DNA from: Blastococcus sp. CCUG 61487
GTDB taxonomy: Bacteria > Actinomycetota > Actinomycetes > Mycobacteriales > Geodermatophilaceae
Length of the DNA: 38,079 nt
Assembly: GCF_005222955.1 (NCBI RefSeq)
Contig: NZ_LWUA01000271.1
Span: forward strand, 340 to 38,418
Direction: 5' to 3'
Below, piece after piece: positions 9,216 through 16,911 of the stretch (positions are counted from its first letter, which is position 1; each line of letters starts with the position of its first letter). The notes under the pieces were generated by a model, which did no database searches, was not told where the DNA came from, and worked only from the letters and a program-made list of their open reading frames with translations. The translations under genes and the position numbers were made by a program.

Positions 9216-9592
9216 TGCCCTCGTTCTCCTTCACCGCGACCGTCCTCGGGACGCCGGACCCGCGCGGCCTGGCCCGCTTCTACCAACGGCTGCTCGGCTG
9301 GCCGCTGCGCGACGACACCGACGAGTGGGCGACGCTGCGGCCGGCCGATGGCAGCACCGGGTTGTCGTTCCAGCTCGAACGCGACCACGTGCCTCCGGTC
9401 TGGCCGCCCCATCCGGGCACCCAGCAGATGCAGCTGCACCTCGACTTCGAGGTCGACGACCTCGAGGCGGCGACGGCGGCCGCGCTGGAAGCGGGGGCCG
9501 ACCGGATCGGCGGTTACGACGACCCCCACGAGCAGGTACGGATCTTCGCCGACCCCGCCGGGCACCCCTTCTGCCTGTTCGTCCCGGTCTGA
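9215..9592 (+). CDS. VOC-family (glyoxalase/dioxygenase fold) protein
   Basis: 125 residues with one vicinal-oxygen-chelate module pair: TPDPRGLARFYQRLLGWPL at the N terminus and QMQLHLDFEVDDLEAATAAA plus FADPAGHPFCLF at the C terminus. The family includes glyoxalases, extradiol dioxygenases and drug-binding proteins. Candidate metal ligands are His in LHLDF and acidic residues later in the chain, but the substrate is unknown. ATG 9215 shares its A with the preceding TGA, and this is the last gene of the three-gene operon starting at 7393. Confidence 0.85.
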   Translation: MPSFSFTATVLGTPDPRGLARFYQRLLGWPLRDDTDEWATLRPADGSTGLSFQLERDHVPPVWPPHPGTQQMQLHLDFEVDDLEAATAAALEAGADRIGGYDDPHEQVRIFADPAGHPFCLFVPV

Positions 9593-9634
9593 CCGCGGGC
9601 GCGGAAAACCGTCGCCCAGGGGGAGCCGCGGCCC

Positions 9635-9640
9635 TAGTGT
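9635..9640 (+). promoter_or_regulatory. -10 element of the tandem GNAT gene (leaderless)
   Basis: TAGTGT lies 8 nt before GTG 9649 in a 56-base gap that contains no obvious ribosome site. Confidence 0.45.
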
Positions 9641-9648
9641 TGCCGCTC

Positions 9649-10647
9649 GTGCCCGCGCTGCCGCCCCTGCCCGAGGGGTTCACCGCTCGCCCGCTCACTC
9701 CGGGCGACGTGCCCGCCGTCGCCGACCTGCTCGCCGCCGCGGAGGCGATCGACGACACCGGCGAGTTCCCCGACGCCGACGACATCACCGAGTGGTGGAC
9801 GGGGTGGGACCTGGAGTTCGACCGCGACGGGCTGGCGGTCCTCGACCGGGACGGCGCGCTGGCCGGCTACGCGACCGTCATGGCCTCGCCCACCTTCCGC
9901 GACGACTACCGCGTCTACCTCGAGGGCCGGGTGCGCGCGGACGCGCGGGAGCGCGGCCTCGGCGGGCAGCTGCTCGCCTGGCAGCAGGCCCGCGGCGCGG
10001 AGCTGCACGGCGAGCGGCACCCGGAGGTGCCCGGCCGGCTGGTCGTCGAGGTCCCCGGCACGCTGCCGGCGCTGGAGCGGCTCGTCGAGCGGGCCGGCTT
10101 CGCCGCCGAGCGCTGGTACCGCTCGATGGAGCGCCCGCTGCGGGAGCTGCCCGAGCCGCGACGGGTCGCCGGCGTGCAGTTGGTGCCGTTCGACGCGGCG
10201 TGGGACGACGAGGTGCGGCGGGTCTACAACGTCGCCTTCGGTGAGCACCACGGGTCCAGCGAACGGGACGTCGAGTCGTGGCAGCGGCTCTACACCGGCA
10301 CGCGGTCCTTCCGGCCCGACCTCTCGGTGCTGGCGATCGAGGCCGGCCGCGTCGTCGGCTTCGTGCTCGCCTCGGTGTTCGAGGCCGACACCGAGGCGCG
10401 CGGCTACCGGGAGGTGCACTACGGGCAGATCGGCGTCCTGCCGTCGGAGCGCGGCCGCGGACTGGCGTCGGCGATGATCGCCGCAGCCCTGCACGAGGCC
10501 GCGGCGCACGACTGCGCGGCGGCCGCGCTCGAGGTCGACAGCGACAACGTGACCGGGGCGCTGCGGCTCTACGAGGGGCTCGGCTTCCGGGCGGTGCGCA
10601 CCCGGGTCTCCTGGTCGACGGCGCTGCCGGCTGCCGCGGGTGGTTAG
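9649..10647 (+). CDS. Tandem GNAT-domain acetyltransferase
   Basis: 332 residues with two GNAT folds. The first (about 10-160) keeps a weak acetyl-CoA loop (RERGLGGQLLAW). The second (about 165-325) has the full pyrophosphate-binding motif (VLPSERGRGLASAM) and the typical ending EVDSDNVTGALRLYEGLGF. The double-GNAT layout is shared with mycothiol synthase MshD, but I do not see enough to call MshD and the acceptor is unknown. The first domain may be largely structural. GTG 9649 is supported by the -10 spacing. The TAG stop forms the first three bases of the next gene's -10 element. Confidence 0.82.
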   Translation: MPALPPLPEGFTARPLTPGDVPAVADLLAAAEAIDDTGEFPDADDITEWWTGWDLEFDRDGLAVLDRDGALAGYATVMASPTFRDDYRVYLEGRVRADARERGLGGQLLAWQQARGAELHGERHPEVPGRLVVEVPGTLPALERLVERAGFAAERWYRSMERPLRELPEPRRVAGVQLVPFDAAWDDEVRRVYNVAFGEHHGSSERDVESWQRLYTGTRSFRPDLSVLAIEAGRVVGFVLASVFEADTEARGYREVHYGQIGVLPSERGRGLASAMIAAALHEAAAHDCAAAALEVDSDNVTGALRLYEGLGFRAVRTRVSWSTALPAAAGG

Positions 10648-10650
10648 GGT
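10645..10650 (+). promoter_or_regulatory. -10 element overlapping a stop codon
   Basis: TAGGGT lies 7 nt before ATG 10658, and its first three bases are the TAG stop of the GNAT gene. The downstream gene therefore probably has its own leaderless message. Confidence 0.5.
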
Positions 10651-10657
10651 GCGGAGC

Positions 10658-11536
10658 ATGGTCAGCGCCGATCCTACCTCCGTCCCGCTCGATCCACGGC
10701 AGATCGCTCGCGCGCACCGCGCCGTCGAGCTGCTGCACTCGCACGTGTACTTCGCGCCGGAGACCGAGCAGCACCTGACCGGGGTCGGCCTGCAGCCGGG
10801 CCGGATGTGCTACTTCGCCGGCCGCTCGGCACCCATGGGCGCGGTCGGCGCCGGCACCGTGGCGGCGACGTTCTACAACTTCTCCCCGGCGCTGATCGCC
10901 CGGTCCATCCCGGCGGCGTGGTCGCTGGCCACGCCCGAGCAGGTCCTCGCCGCCCGGCTGGACGCCGCGCGGGCGTCGCTCACCCGCCTGCTCGGTGACG
11001 CGGCGTCCTCCGACGAGGTGGCCGAGCTCGCCGGGCTGCTCCGCGATGCGTGCACCCCGCTGACCCCGGAGGGCCGCCCGCTGTACGCCGGCCACGCCGA
11101 CCTGCCCTGGCCGGAGGAGCCGCTGCTGGTTCTGTGGCACGGGGCCACGCTGCTGCGCGAGCACCGCGGCGACGGGCACATCGCCGCGCTGCTGCACTCC
11201 GGGCTCTCCAGCCTGGAGGCGCTGGTGACCCACACCGCCATGGGGCGCGGGTTCACGCCGGAGGCCGCCAAGGCCACCCGCGGCTGGAGCGAGGAGGAGT
11301 GGACCGCCGCCGCCCGGGCGCTCGCCGACCGCGGCCTGCTCGACGACGCCGGACTCACCGAGGAGGGCGTCGAGCTGCGGGCGCGCCTGGAGGTGCACAC
11401 CGACGCCCTGTCGGCCGACCCGTGGCTGCACCTCGGGCCGGAGCGCACCGCACGGGTCGTGGAGCTGGGCAAGGGCCTGTCGCGGCGGCTGGTGGCCGCC
11501 GGCGCACTCAGCGCGTCGGGGCTGGCCGGCAGCTGA
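10658..11536 (+). CDS. SCO6745-like (SalK-type) protein
   Basis: 292 residues resembling the actinobacterial family annotated as SCO6745 or SalK-like, whose function is not established. Recognisable stretches are the N-terminal helix HRAVELLHSHVYFAPE, the YFAGRSAPMGAVGAGTVAATF segment and the closing W-helix-rich region (TRGWSEEEWTAAARALADRG, then GLLD). The last of these looks like a winged-helix-type module that ends in E.GVELRARLE. There is no signal peptide or membrane helix. ATG 10658 is fixed by the -10 element 7 nt upstream. Confidence 0.75.
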   Translation: MVSADPTSVPLDPRQIARAHRAVELLHSHVYFAPETEQHLTGVGLQPGRMCYFAGRSAPMGAVGAGTVAATFYNFSPALIARSIPAAWSLATPEQVLAARLDAARASLTRLLGDAASSDEVAELAGLLRDACTPLTPEGRPLYAGHADLPWPEEPLLVLWHGATLLREHRGDGHIAALLHSGLSSLEALVTHTAMGRGFTPEAAKATRGWSEEEWTAAARALADRGLLDDAGLTEEGVELRARLEVHTDALSADPWLHLGPERTARVVELGKGLSRRLVAAGALSASGLAGS

Positions 11537-11569
11537 TCCGCCCAGGTCGCCGCGCCGCCCGGCCGACCC

Positions 11570-11600
11570 TACTGTTCGGTCGTTCCCCACCTACGGGAGG
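11570..11600 (+). promoter_or_regulatory. Promoter -10 and ribosome site of the anion symporter gene
   Basis: TACTGT (11570-11575) is followed about 20 bases later by GGGAGG (11595-11600), 4 nt before ATG 11605. Unlike many genes in the window, this one appears to have a short leader with a good Shine-Dalgarno sequence. Confidence 0.5.
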
Positions 11601-11604
11601 CGTG

Positions 11605-13218
11605 ATGACCGCGACCGAGCGGCCCCTTGGCAAGCGCACCGACGTCGACGAGGCATTCCGCGGCAGCGCGACCTACCGCAGCCTGGGGGAGCAGGAGCTC
11701 AGCCCCGCCGAGGAGCGGTTCGAGAAGGCCCGGCGCACCACCGGGCTGTTCCTCGCGCCGGTGGTCACCGCCGTCGTCGCGTTCCTGCCGATCGACCTCC
11801 CGCGCGACCAGCACCTGCTCGCCGCGGTGCTGCTCGGCGTCATCGTCCTGTGGATCACCGAGCCGGTGCCGATCCCCGTCGGCGGCCTCATCGGCGTCGG
11901 CGCCATCGTCGTCCTGGGCGTGGTCCCGGCCGACGACGCGCTGGCCCCGTTCGGCTCGCCGACGATCTTCACGTTCATCGGGGCGTTCATCCTCGCGATG
12001 GCGATGCTCAAGCACGGCCTCGCGCGGCGCTTCGCGATGTTCGTGCTCTCGCTGAAGTGGGTCGGCGCCTCGACCTACCGGGTGGTCATCGCCTTCGGCG
12101 CGATCACCGCGCTGCTGTCGGCGTTCGTCTCCAACACCGCCACCGTCGCCATGCTGCTGCCGACGGCGCTCGGCATCCTCGCCGTCATCGCCAAGCTCCT
12201 GCAGGACAAGGAGCTGGTGAAGCCGGACTTCGACCCGCTGCGGCTGCGGGTCGGGGCGGCGCTGATGCTGATGCTCGCCTACGGCGCCAGCGTCGGCGGG
12301 CTGATCACCCCGGTGGGCACGCCGCCGAACCTGATCGGCCGCGGCCTCATCGAGGAGGCGACCGGTGAGCGGATCGGCTTCCTCGACTGGATGCTCATGG
12401 CGCTGCCCATCTGCGCCCTGATGTTCGTCGCGCTGGCCGCCGTGCTCCTGCTGCTGAACAAGCCGGAGATCCGCCGGATCGAGGGGGTCAGCGAGTACGT
12501 CCAGCAGGAGCGTCGGGAGCTCGGCCGCTTCTCCCGCGCGGAGAAGAACACGCTGATCGCGTTCGGCGCCACGGTGTTCTGCTGGATCTTCCCCGGCATC
12601 ATCGCGATCACCTCCGGCACCGAGTCCGACCTCTACACGACGATCAGCGACCGGATGGACGAAGGCATCGTCGCCGTCCTCGGTGCGTCTCTGCTGTTCC
12701 TGCTGCCGACCGACTGGCAGGCGCGGGAGTTCACGCTCAACTGGAGCGACGCGGCGAAGATCGACTGGGGCACGATCATCCTGTTCGGGACCGGGATCAT
12801 CTTCGGCTCGCTGCTGGCCAGCACGGGCCTGGCGGAGGAGATCGGCCAGACCTCCGCGAAGACCCTGGGGCTGAGCAGCACGTTCGCGATCACGATCTTC
12901 GCGGTGATCCTGGCGATCATCATCAGCGAGACGACGAGCAACACCGCCTCGGCCGCCGTCGTCGTGCCGATCATCATCCCGGTGGCCATGGCGGCCGGGA
13001 TCAACCCGTTCGTGCCGGCGCTGGCGGCGACGTTCGCGGCCTCGTTCGGGTTCATGCTGCCGGTGTCGACGCCGCAGAACGCGATCGCCTACGGCTCCGG
13101 CGTCGTCCCGATCACGAAGATGATCCGCAGCGGCATCTCCTTCGACGTCCTCGGCGCGATCCTCATCGTGCTCCTGCTGCCGGTGATGGTGGACCTGGTG
13201 CTCGGCAGCGTCGGCTGA
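11605..13218 (+). CDS. DASS/SLC13-type anion (dicarboxylate) symporter
   Basis: 537 residues and about 11-12 hydrophobic segments. It is a secondary carrier of the divalent-anion:Na+ symporter family, which imports dicarboxylates, citrate, sulfate or phosphate. The two inverted-repeat substrate motifs are present: VSNTATVAMLLP in the first half and SETTSNTASAAVVVP in the second. Both partner loops are also present (TPVGTPPNLIGRG and PVSTPQNAIAYG). The SNT motifs are the established Na+ and carboxylate contact sites in VcINDY. The first 45 residues are polar and cytoplasmic. The substrate cannot be settled from sequence. A tyrosine phosphatase gene starts 3 bases after its stop. Confidence 0.92.
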   Translation: MTATERPLGKRTDVDEAFRGSATYRSLGEQELSPAEERFEKARRTTGLFLAPVVTAVVAFLPIDLPRDQHLLAAVLLGVIVLWITEPVPIPVGGLIGVGAIVVLGVVPADDALAPFGSPTIFTFIGAFILAMAMLKHGLARRFAMFVLSLKWVGASTYRVVIAFGAITALLSAFVSNTATVAMLLPTALGILAVIAKLLQDKELVKPDFDPLRLRVGAALMLMLAYGASVGGLITPVGTPPNLIGRGLIEEATGERIGFLDWMLMALPICALMFVALAAVLLLLNKPEIRRIEGVSEYVQQERRELGRFSRAEKNTLIAFGATVFCWIFPGIIAITSGTESDLYTTISDRMDEGIVAVLGASLLFLLPTDWQAREFTLNWSDAAKIDWGTIILFGTGIIFGSLLASTGLAEEIGQTSAKTLGLSSTFAITIFAVILAIIISETTSNTASAAVVVPIIIPVAMAAGINPFVPALAATFAASFGFMLPVSTPQNAIAYGSGVVPITKMIRSGISFDVLGAILIVLLLPVMVDLVLGSVG

Positions 13219-13221
13219 GCC

Positions 13222-13650
13222 GTGAGCGACTGGGCCGCCGAGCGGGGCGTCGTCCAGCTGCCCGGCGGTGGGCTGGTGCGCGGCCGCCGGGTGGACGACG
13301 TCGCCGGCGCGGCGGACTTCGCGCTGGTGCTGGCGGAGGGGCCGGTGCCGGAGTGGCCGCACTGGCGGGTGCGGTGGCCGGACTTCTGGGTGCCGCTGGA
13401 CCGGGCGGATGCCCTCGACGCGCTGCGGGAGGTACGGGCACGGGCGCGGGCGGGCGAGCGGGTGGAGATCGCCTGCCGGGGCGGTGTGGGCCGGACCGGG
13501 ACGGCGCTGGCCGCGCTCGCGGTGCTCGACGGCCTGCCGCCGGGCGACGCCGTCCGGTGGGTGCGGTCGGTGTACCACCGGCGGGCGGTGGAGACGCCGT
13601 GGCAGCGGTGGTGGCTCCGCGGCGTGCCGCGCTCAGCCCCGCCGAGTTGA
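13222..13650 (+). CDS. Small protein-tyrosine-phosphatase-like enzyme
   Basis: 142 residues. It carries the phosphatase loop CRGGVGRTG with nucleophile C85 and R91 (CX5R), and an upstream WPD at 52-54 that matches the general-acid loop of tyrosine and dual-specificity phosphatases. No signal peptide is present, so it should be cytosolic. GTG 13222 is 3 bases after the symporter stop, so translation is probably coupled. Whether it acts on proteins or small molecules is unknown. The C-terminal region (VRSVYHRRAVETPWQRWW) fits the end of the family. A long hairpin starts at its stop codon. Confidence 0.85.
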   Translation: MSDWAAERGVVQLPGGGLVRGRRVDDVAGAADFALVLAEGPVPEWPHWRVRWPDFWVPLDRADALDALREVRARARAGERVEIACRGGVGRTGTALAALAVLDGLPPGDAVRWVRSVYHRRAVETPWQRWWLRGVPRSAPPS

Positions 13651-13717
13651 TCATCGTCTCCGTGCTCGCGGACACGCCGGGCGACGGCGTGTCGAGCGGC
13701 ACGAATCCGATGATCGA
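13647..13717 (+). terminator. Long interrupted hairpin after the phosphatase gene
   Basis: The outer arms GATCATCG (13649-13656) and CGATGATC (13708-13715) extend by two more pairs to 13647/13717. The inner perfect 9-bp stem is GACACGCCG (13671-13679) with CGGCGTGTC (13685-13693) around a 5-nt loop. Partial pairing of GTGCTC with GAGC..CAC lies between. It overlaps the phosphatase TGA and precedes the ssrA promoter, so it may end the symporter-phosphatase transcript. There is no T tract. Confidence 0.55.
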
Positions 13718-13759
13718 CGAGCCGCCGCTCGGGGGGAACACGACGGCGGCCGGGACCGT

Positions 13760-13765
13760 TAGGCT
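13760..13765 (+). promoter_or_regulatory. -10 element of ssrA
   Basis: TAGGCT lies 17 nt before the mature tmRNA 5' end. Transcription would start near 13772, leaving a leader of about 11 nt for RNase P to remove. Confidence 0.5.
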
Positions 13766-13782
13766 GTCTGCACAACTACACA

Positions 13783-14155
13783 GGGGGTGAATGGTCTCGA
13801 CTTCGGTCGGGTGACCAGGGGAAGCGAGCCGAGGAAGCCAACGATCATCTCGTTAACGATCCGTTGGAAACCACACAAGCGCCGATTCCAATCAGCGCGA
13901 CTTCGCTCTCGCTGCCTGATAGCAGCTAGGCGAGTCTGTCAGCCCGGGTTCGTCATCGACCCGGATCCTGGCATCAGCTAGATGACTCACCGCACGTGCC
14001 GGTCGCGGGCGCGGGCGGGACATCGCACAGCGACTGGGCCCGTCACGTCGACTTGTCTGCATGATCGACGGGGTCGAGCAGAGGCAACGCAGACTGCGCT
14101 CGGAGAAGCCCTGGTCGTGCGTCGAAGGACGCGGGTTCGATTCCCGCCACCTCCA
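13783..14155 (+). ncRNA. ssrA: Transfer-messenger RNA (tmRNA)
   Basis: One-piece tmRNA of about 373 nt without an encoded CCA. The 5' GGGGGTG (13783-13789) pairs with 3' CACCTCC (14148-14154), including a G-U at the third pair, the alanine-tRNA identity feature; A14155 is the discriminator. The T arm is GCGGG-TTCGATT-CCCGC near the 3' end, and the 5' GGTCTCGACTTCG region matches the conserved D-like domain. The resume frame at 13881-13919 encodes ADSNQRDFALAA followed by TGA and TAG stops. With the untemplated alanine it tags stalled peptides for proteolysis. The CAGCTAG...AGCCCGGG pseudoknot region follows. Open frames across this region are artefacts of the RNA. Confidence 0.97.
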
Positions 14156-14163
14156 CCCTCGGA

Positions 14164-14199
14164 CGAGAGCCCCGGTCGGGTCACCGACCGGGGCTCTCG
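14164..14199 (+). terminator. ssrA terminator hairpin
   Basis: A perfect 16-bp stem (CGAGAGCCCCGGTCGG with its complement) and a GTCA tetraloop, starting 9 bases after the tmRNA discriminator. It lacks a T tract, which is common for GC-rich actinobacteria, and also faces the 3' end of the minus-strand gene ending at 14236. Confidence 0.8.
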
Positions 14200-14235
14200 C
14201 GCGTCACGGGCTCGGCCGCAGACCAGGTGCTCTGG

Positions 14236-16842
14236 TCACAGGTCGAGGGCGTACCTGACCGCCTCGTCGTCGTCCATGGCCGCGCCCTCCGCACGGATCA
14301 GCTCGGCCCGGTCACCCAGCGCGGTGAGGCTCTCCTCCAGGCCGAGGGGTTCGTTCATGGAGTAGTCCACGAGGTCCGTTCCCGTCACGCGCTGCATGCG
14401 CTGCATGGCGCCCACGATGCGCACCTGGCGTTCGGCGTCCCGCTCCAGGCCGGCCAGGGCGGCGTAGTCGGACATGAACAGCAGTACGGCCGAGACGTCG
14501 TCGCGGGCGAAGTGGCCGAAGGCTTCATCGAGCAGCTCGCGGGCTTCGGCCAGGCGGCCCAGGAGGAGCAGGTTGCGCCCGCGCATCCGCAGCGACCAGC
14601 CCAGGTGGTAGCTGTCCTCCCGCTCTCGGAAGGTGGCCGCAGCGCGCCGCAGCAGGTCGTCGGCGTCCTCGTGCCGGCCCAGGTGGATGGTGGCCAGCGC
14701 CCGGCCGAACATCGCGCGGGCGGCCCCGTGCGCATCGCCCAGCCCGGTGAACAGCTCCTCGCTGCGCTTGGCCATCCGCTCGCCCGCCGTGAAGTCGCGG
14801 GCCAGCATCAGCGGGAACACGCGGTTGTACAACGCCTCGGCCAGCTGTTCCCGGTCACCGATCCGCTCGTACAGCTCGGCTGCCTCCTCGTACGCGGCAG
14901 TCATGGCGGCGCTGTCCAGCTGCCAGTACGCGATCCCGCCGCGGGCGGACAGGACCGCCGCCCGTCGAGCCGGGTCGCCGTCCGCCGGCAACCCCTGCAG
15001 GAGGCGGTCCAGCAGGTCCGCTCCTTCGGCGAGGTGTCCCCGCATCTGCCAGTACCGCCACAGCGGGACCGCCAGCTCGGCCGCCGACTCCGGGTCGGCC
15101 ACCACCGCGCGGTCCAGCACCGCCCGCAGGTTGTCGTACTCCTCGCGCAGCCGGCGCAGTCCCTCCGCCTGCTGCTCCGTCAGCAGCAGCGGCGCGGCCT
15201 CCGCGACGACGTCGCGCAGCCACAGCGCGTGCCGACGCCAGACCTCGTCGGAGTGGCCGCTGCGCGCGAGCATCTCGGCGGCGAACTCCCGGACCACCTG
15301 GAGGGTGCGGTACCGGTCGGTGTCGTCGACGGACGGCATGAGCAGGCCGTGCTCCACCAGCGGATCCAGCGCGTCCAGGACGTCGTCGCACGGGAGCAGC
15401 CCATCGGCGACGCTCTCGAGGGCCTCCAGCGCGGCCCCTCCCGGGAACGCGGCCAGCACCGCCAGCAGCGCCCGTGGTGCGGCGTCGAGCAGGTCGTAGC
15501 TCCACTGCAGCGTGTCGCGCAGCGTCCGCTGCCGGTCCGGGAGGTCCCGGGGACCGCCGCGCAGGAGCCCCAGCTGGTTCCCGACCCGGTCGGCGATCTT
15601 CCCGAGGCTGAGCGAGCGGACCCGTGCCGCCACGAGCTCGACGGCCAACGGGATGCCGCCGACGGCGCACACGATCCGGGCGACGTGCGGGAGGTCCTCG
15701 GGACGCAGCTCGAAGTCCGGGCGGGCCGCCCGTGCCCGGTCGAGGAACTGCTGGACGGCGGCGTGCTCGAGCAGCACCGGTGATGGCTCGCCAGGGTCTG
15801 CCGGGACGTCCTGGGGGCCGACCGGGAACTCCTGCTCCTCGCGGAGGTGCAGCGGCGCGCGGGACGTGGTGAGCACGGTGACCTCGTCGAGGGCGTCCAC
15901 CAACCGGCCGATCTCCGCCGCGCCGGGCAGCAGCTGCTCGACGTTGTCCAGGATCAGCAGCATGCGCCGGCCCCGGAGCTGCTCGGCCAGCCGTCTCGTG
16001 CCGGACTCGCCGGAGTAGGCGCCCACCGGGAGTGCGAGCGCCCGGGCCACCTCGTCCCCGACCAGCTCCGCATCCCGGACGGCGGCGAGCGGGACGAAGG
16101 CCACGCCCCCGGGGAAGCGCGCCGACAGCTCCGCGCCCGTACGGACGGCGAGGCGGGTCTTGCCCACTCCTCCCGGGCCGGTCAGCGTGACCAGGCGGTG
16201 CTCCTCGACGAGCCTGGCGAGGTCCGCGACCTCCCGGCTGCGGCCCAGGAAGCTCGACTGCGTGGACGGCAGGTCGTAGGTCGGGGCCTCCAGGCTGCGC
16301 AGCGGAGGGAAACGGGACGGAAGGCCCTCGATGACGAGCTGGTACAGCAGCTCGGGGGAGTCCAGGTCCTTGAGGCGGTGCGAGCCCAGGAAGACGTAGC
16401 CGACCCCGGGCGGCCAGGCGTCCTCCATCAGCGCCCGTGTCGTCGCCGTCACGACGACCTGGCCACCGTGCGCGGCGGCGGCCACCCGCGCCGTCCGGTG
16501 CACGTCCAGCCCGACGTAGCCGGTGCAGCCCAGGAGCCCCTCGCCGGTGTGCAGCCCCATCCGCACCCGGACGGGTACCTCGCCCGGCCAGGCGTGGCCG
16601 GTCAGGTCGCGCTGGGCCTGGGTCGCGGCGTCCACGGCCGCCCGGGCGGTGCGGAAGACGCAGAAGAACGCGTCGCCCTCCGTGTCCACCTCGGTGCCAC
16701 CGGCGCCGCGCAGCGCCGCGCGGATGATCGCGTGGTGCTCGGCGAGGACCTCGGCGTATCGCGCGCCGAGGTCCTGGAGCAAGCGGGTGGACCGCTCGAT
16801 GTCCGTCATCCAGAAGGTGACGGTGCCCGCAGGAAGTGCCAT
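14236..16842 (-). CDS. Class III cyclase-domain / NB-ARC-type ATPase / TPR signalling protein
   Basis: 868 residues: an N-terminal cyclase homology domain (1-175), an AAA/NB-ARC ATPase (about 195-520) and a helical TPR-like region to the end. Walker A is GPGGVGKT at 222-229 and Walker B LLILDN at 295-300. Of the cyclase residues, the two metal Asp are present (D14 in MTDIERST, D57 in TEGDAFF). The substrate Lys site reads DTEGD, and the usual Asn of the N-R pair is His (VGLDVHRTARV, 115-116), so activity is doubtful. Such proteins are often annotated as ATP-binding regulators; there is no DNA-binding domain visible at the C terminus. ATG 16842 has GGAGGA 5 nt upstream. Confidence 0.85.
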   Translation of the reverse strand: MALPAGTVTFWMTDIERSTRLLQDLGARYAEVLAEHHAIIRAALRGAGGTEVDTEGDAFFCVFRTARAAVDAATQAQRDLTGHAWPGEVPVRVRMGLHTGEGLLGCTGYVGLDVHRTARVAAAAHGGQVVVTATTRALMEDAWPPGVGYVFLGSHRLKDLDSPELLYQLVIEGLPSRFPPLRSLEAPTYDLPSTQSSFLGRSREVADLARLVEEHRLVTLTGPGGVGKTRLAVRTGAELSARFPGGVAFVPLAAVRDAELVGDEVARALALPVGAYSGESGTRRLAEQLRGRRMLLILDNVEQLLPGAAEIGRLVDALDEVTVLTTSRAPLHLREEQEFPVGPQDVPADPGEPSPVLLEHAAVQQFLDRARAARPDFELRPEDLPHVARIVCAVGGIPLAVELVAARVRSLSLGKIADRVGNQLGLLRGGPRDLPDRQRTLRDTLQWSYDLLDAAPRALLAVLAAFPGGAALEALESVADGLLPCDDVLDALDPLVEHGLLMPSVDDTDRYRTLQVVREFAAEMLARSGHSDEVWRRHALWLRDVVAEAAPLLLTEQQAEGLRRLREEYDNLRAVLDRAVVADPESAAELAVPLWRYWQMRGHLAEGADLLDRLLQGLPADGDPARRAAVLSARGGIAYWQLDSAAMTAAYEEAAELYERIGDREQLAEALYNRVFPLMLARDFTAGERMAKRSEELFTGLGDAHGAARAMFGRALATIHLGRHEDADDLLRRAAATFREREDSYHLGWSLRMRGRNLLLLGRLAEARELLDEAFGHFARDDVSAVLLFMSDYAALAGLERDAERQVRIVGAMQRMQRVTGTDLVDYSMNEPLGLEESLTALGDRAELIRAEGAAMDDDEAVRYALDL

Positions 16843-16847
16843 CGCCG

Positions 16848-16872
16848 TCCTCCGTAGGACAGCGCGACGCTA
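16848..16872 (-). promoter_or_regulatory. Promoter -10 and ribosome site for the minus-strand cyclase/ATPase gene
   Basis: On the minus strand TAGCGT (16867-16872) is followed by GGAGGA (16848-16853), 5 nt before ATG 16842. The gene can therefore be transcribed separately from the serine-hydrolase gene upstream of it. Confidence 0.5.
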
Positions 16873-16911
16873 CTCCCGGCCCTCACCCCGGAGAAGCCTC
16901 CGACCCCTGGT

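Noticed and set aside
11569-13578. 669-codon open frame on the minus strand
   Set aside because: It is opposite the symporter and phosphatase genes, consists of repetitive Arg/Asp/His/Gln residues, and has no domain.
13787-14365. Several short open frames across 13787-14365
   Set aside because: They lie on the tmRNA and its terminator; only the 12-codon tag frame inside tmRNA is meaningful.
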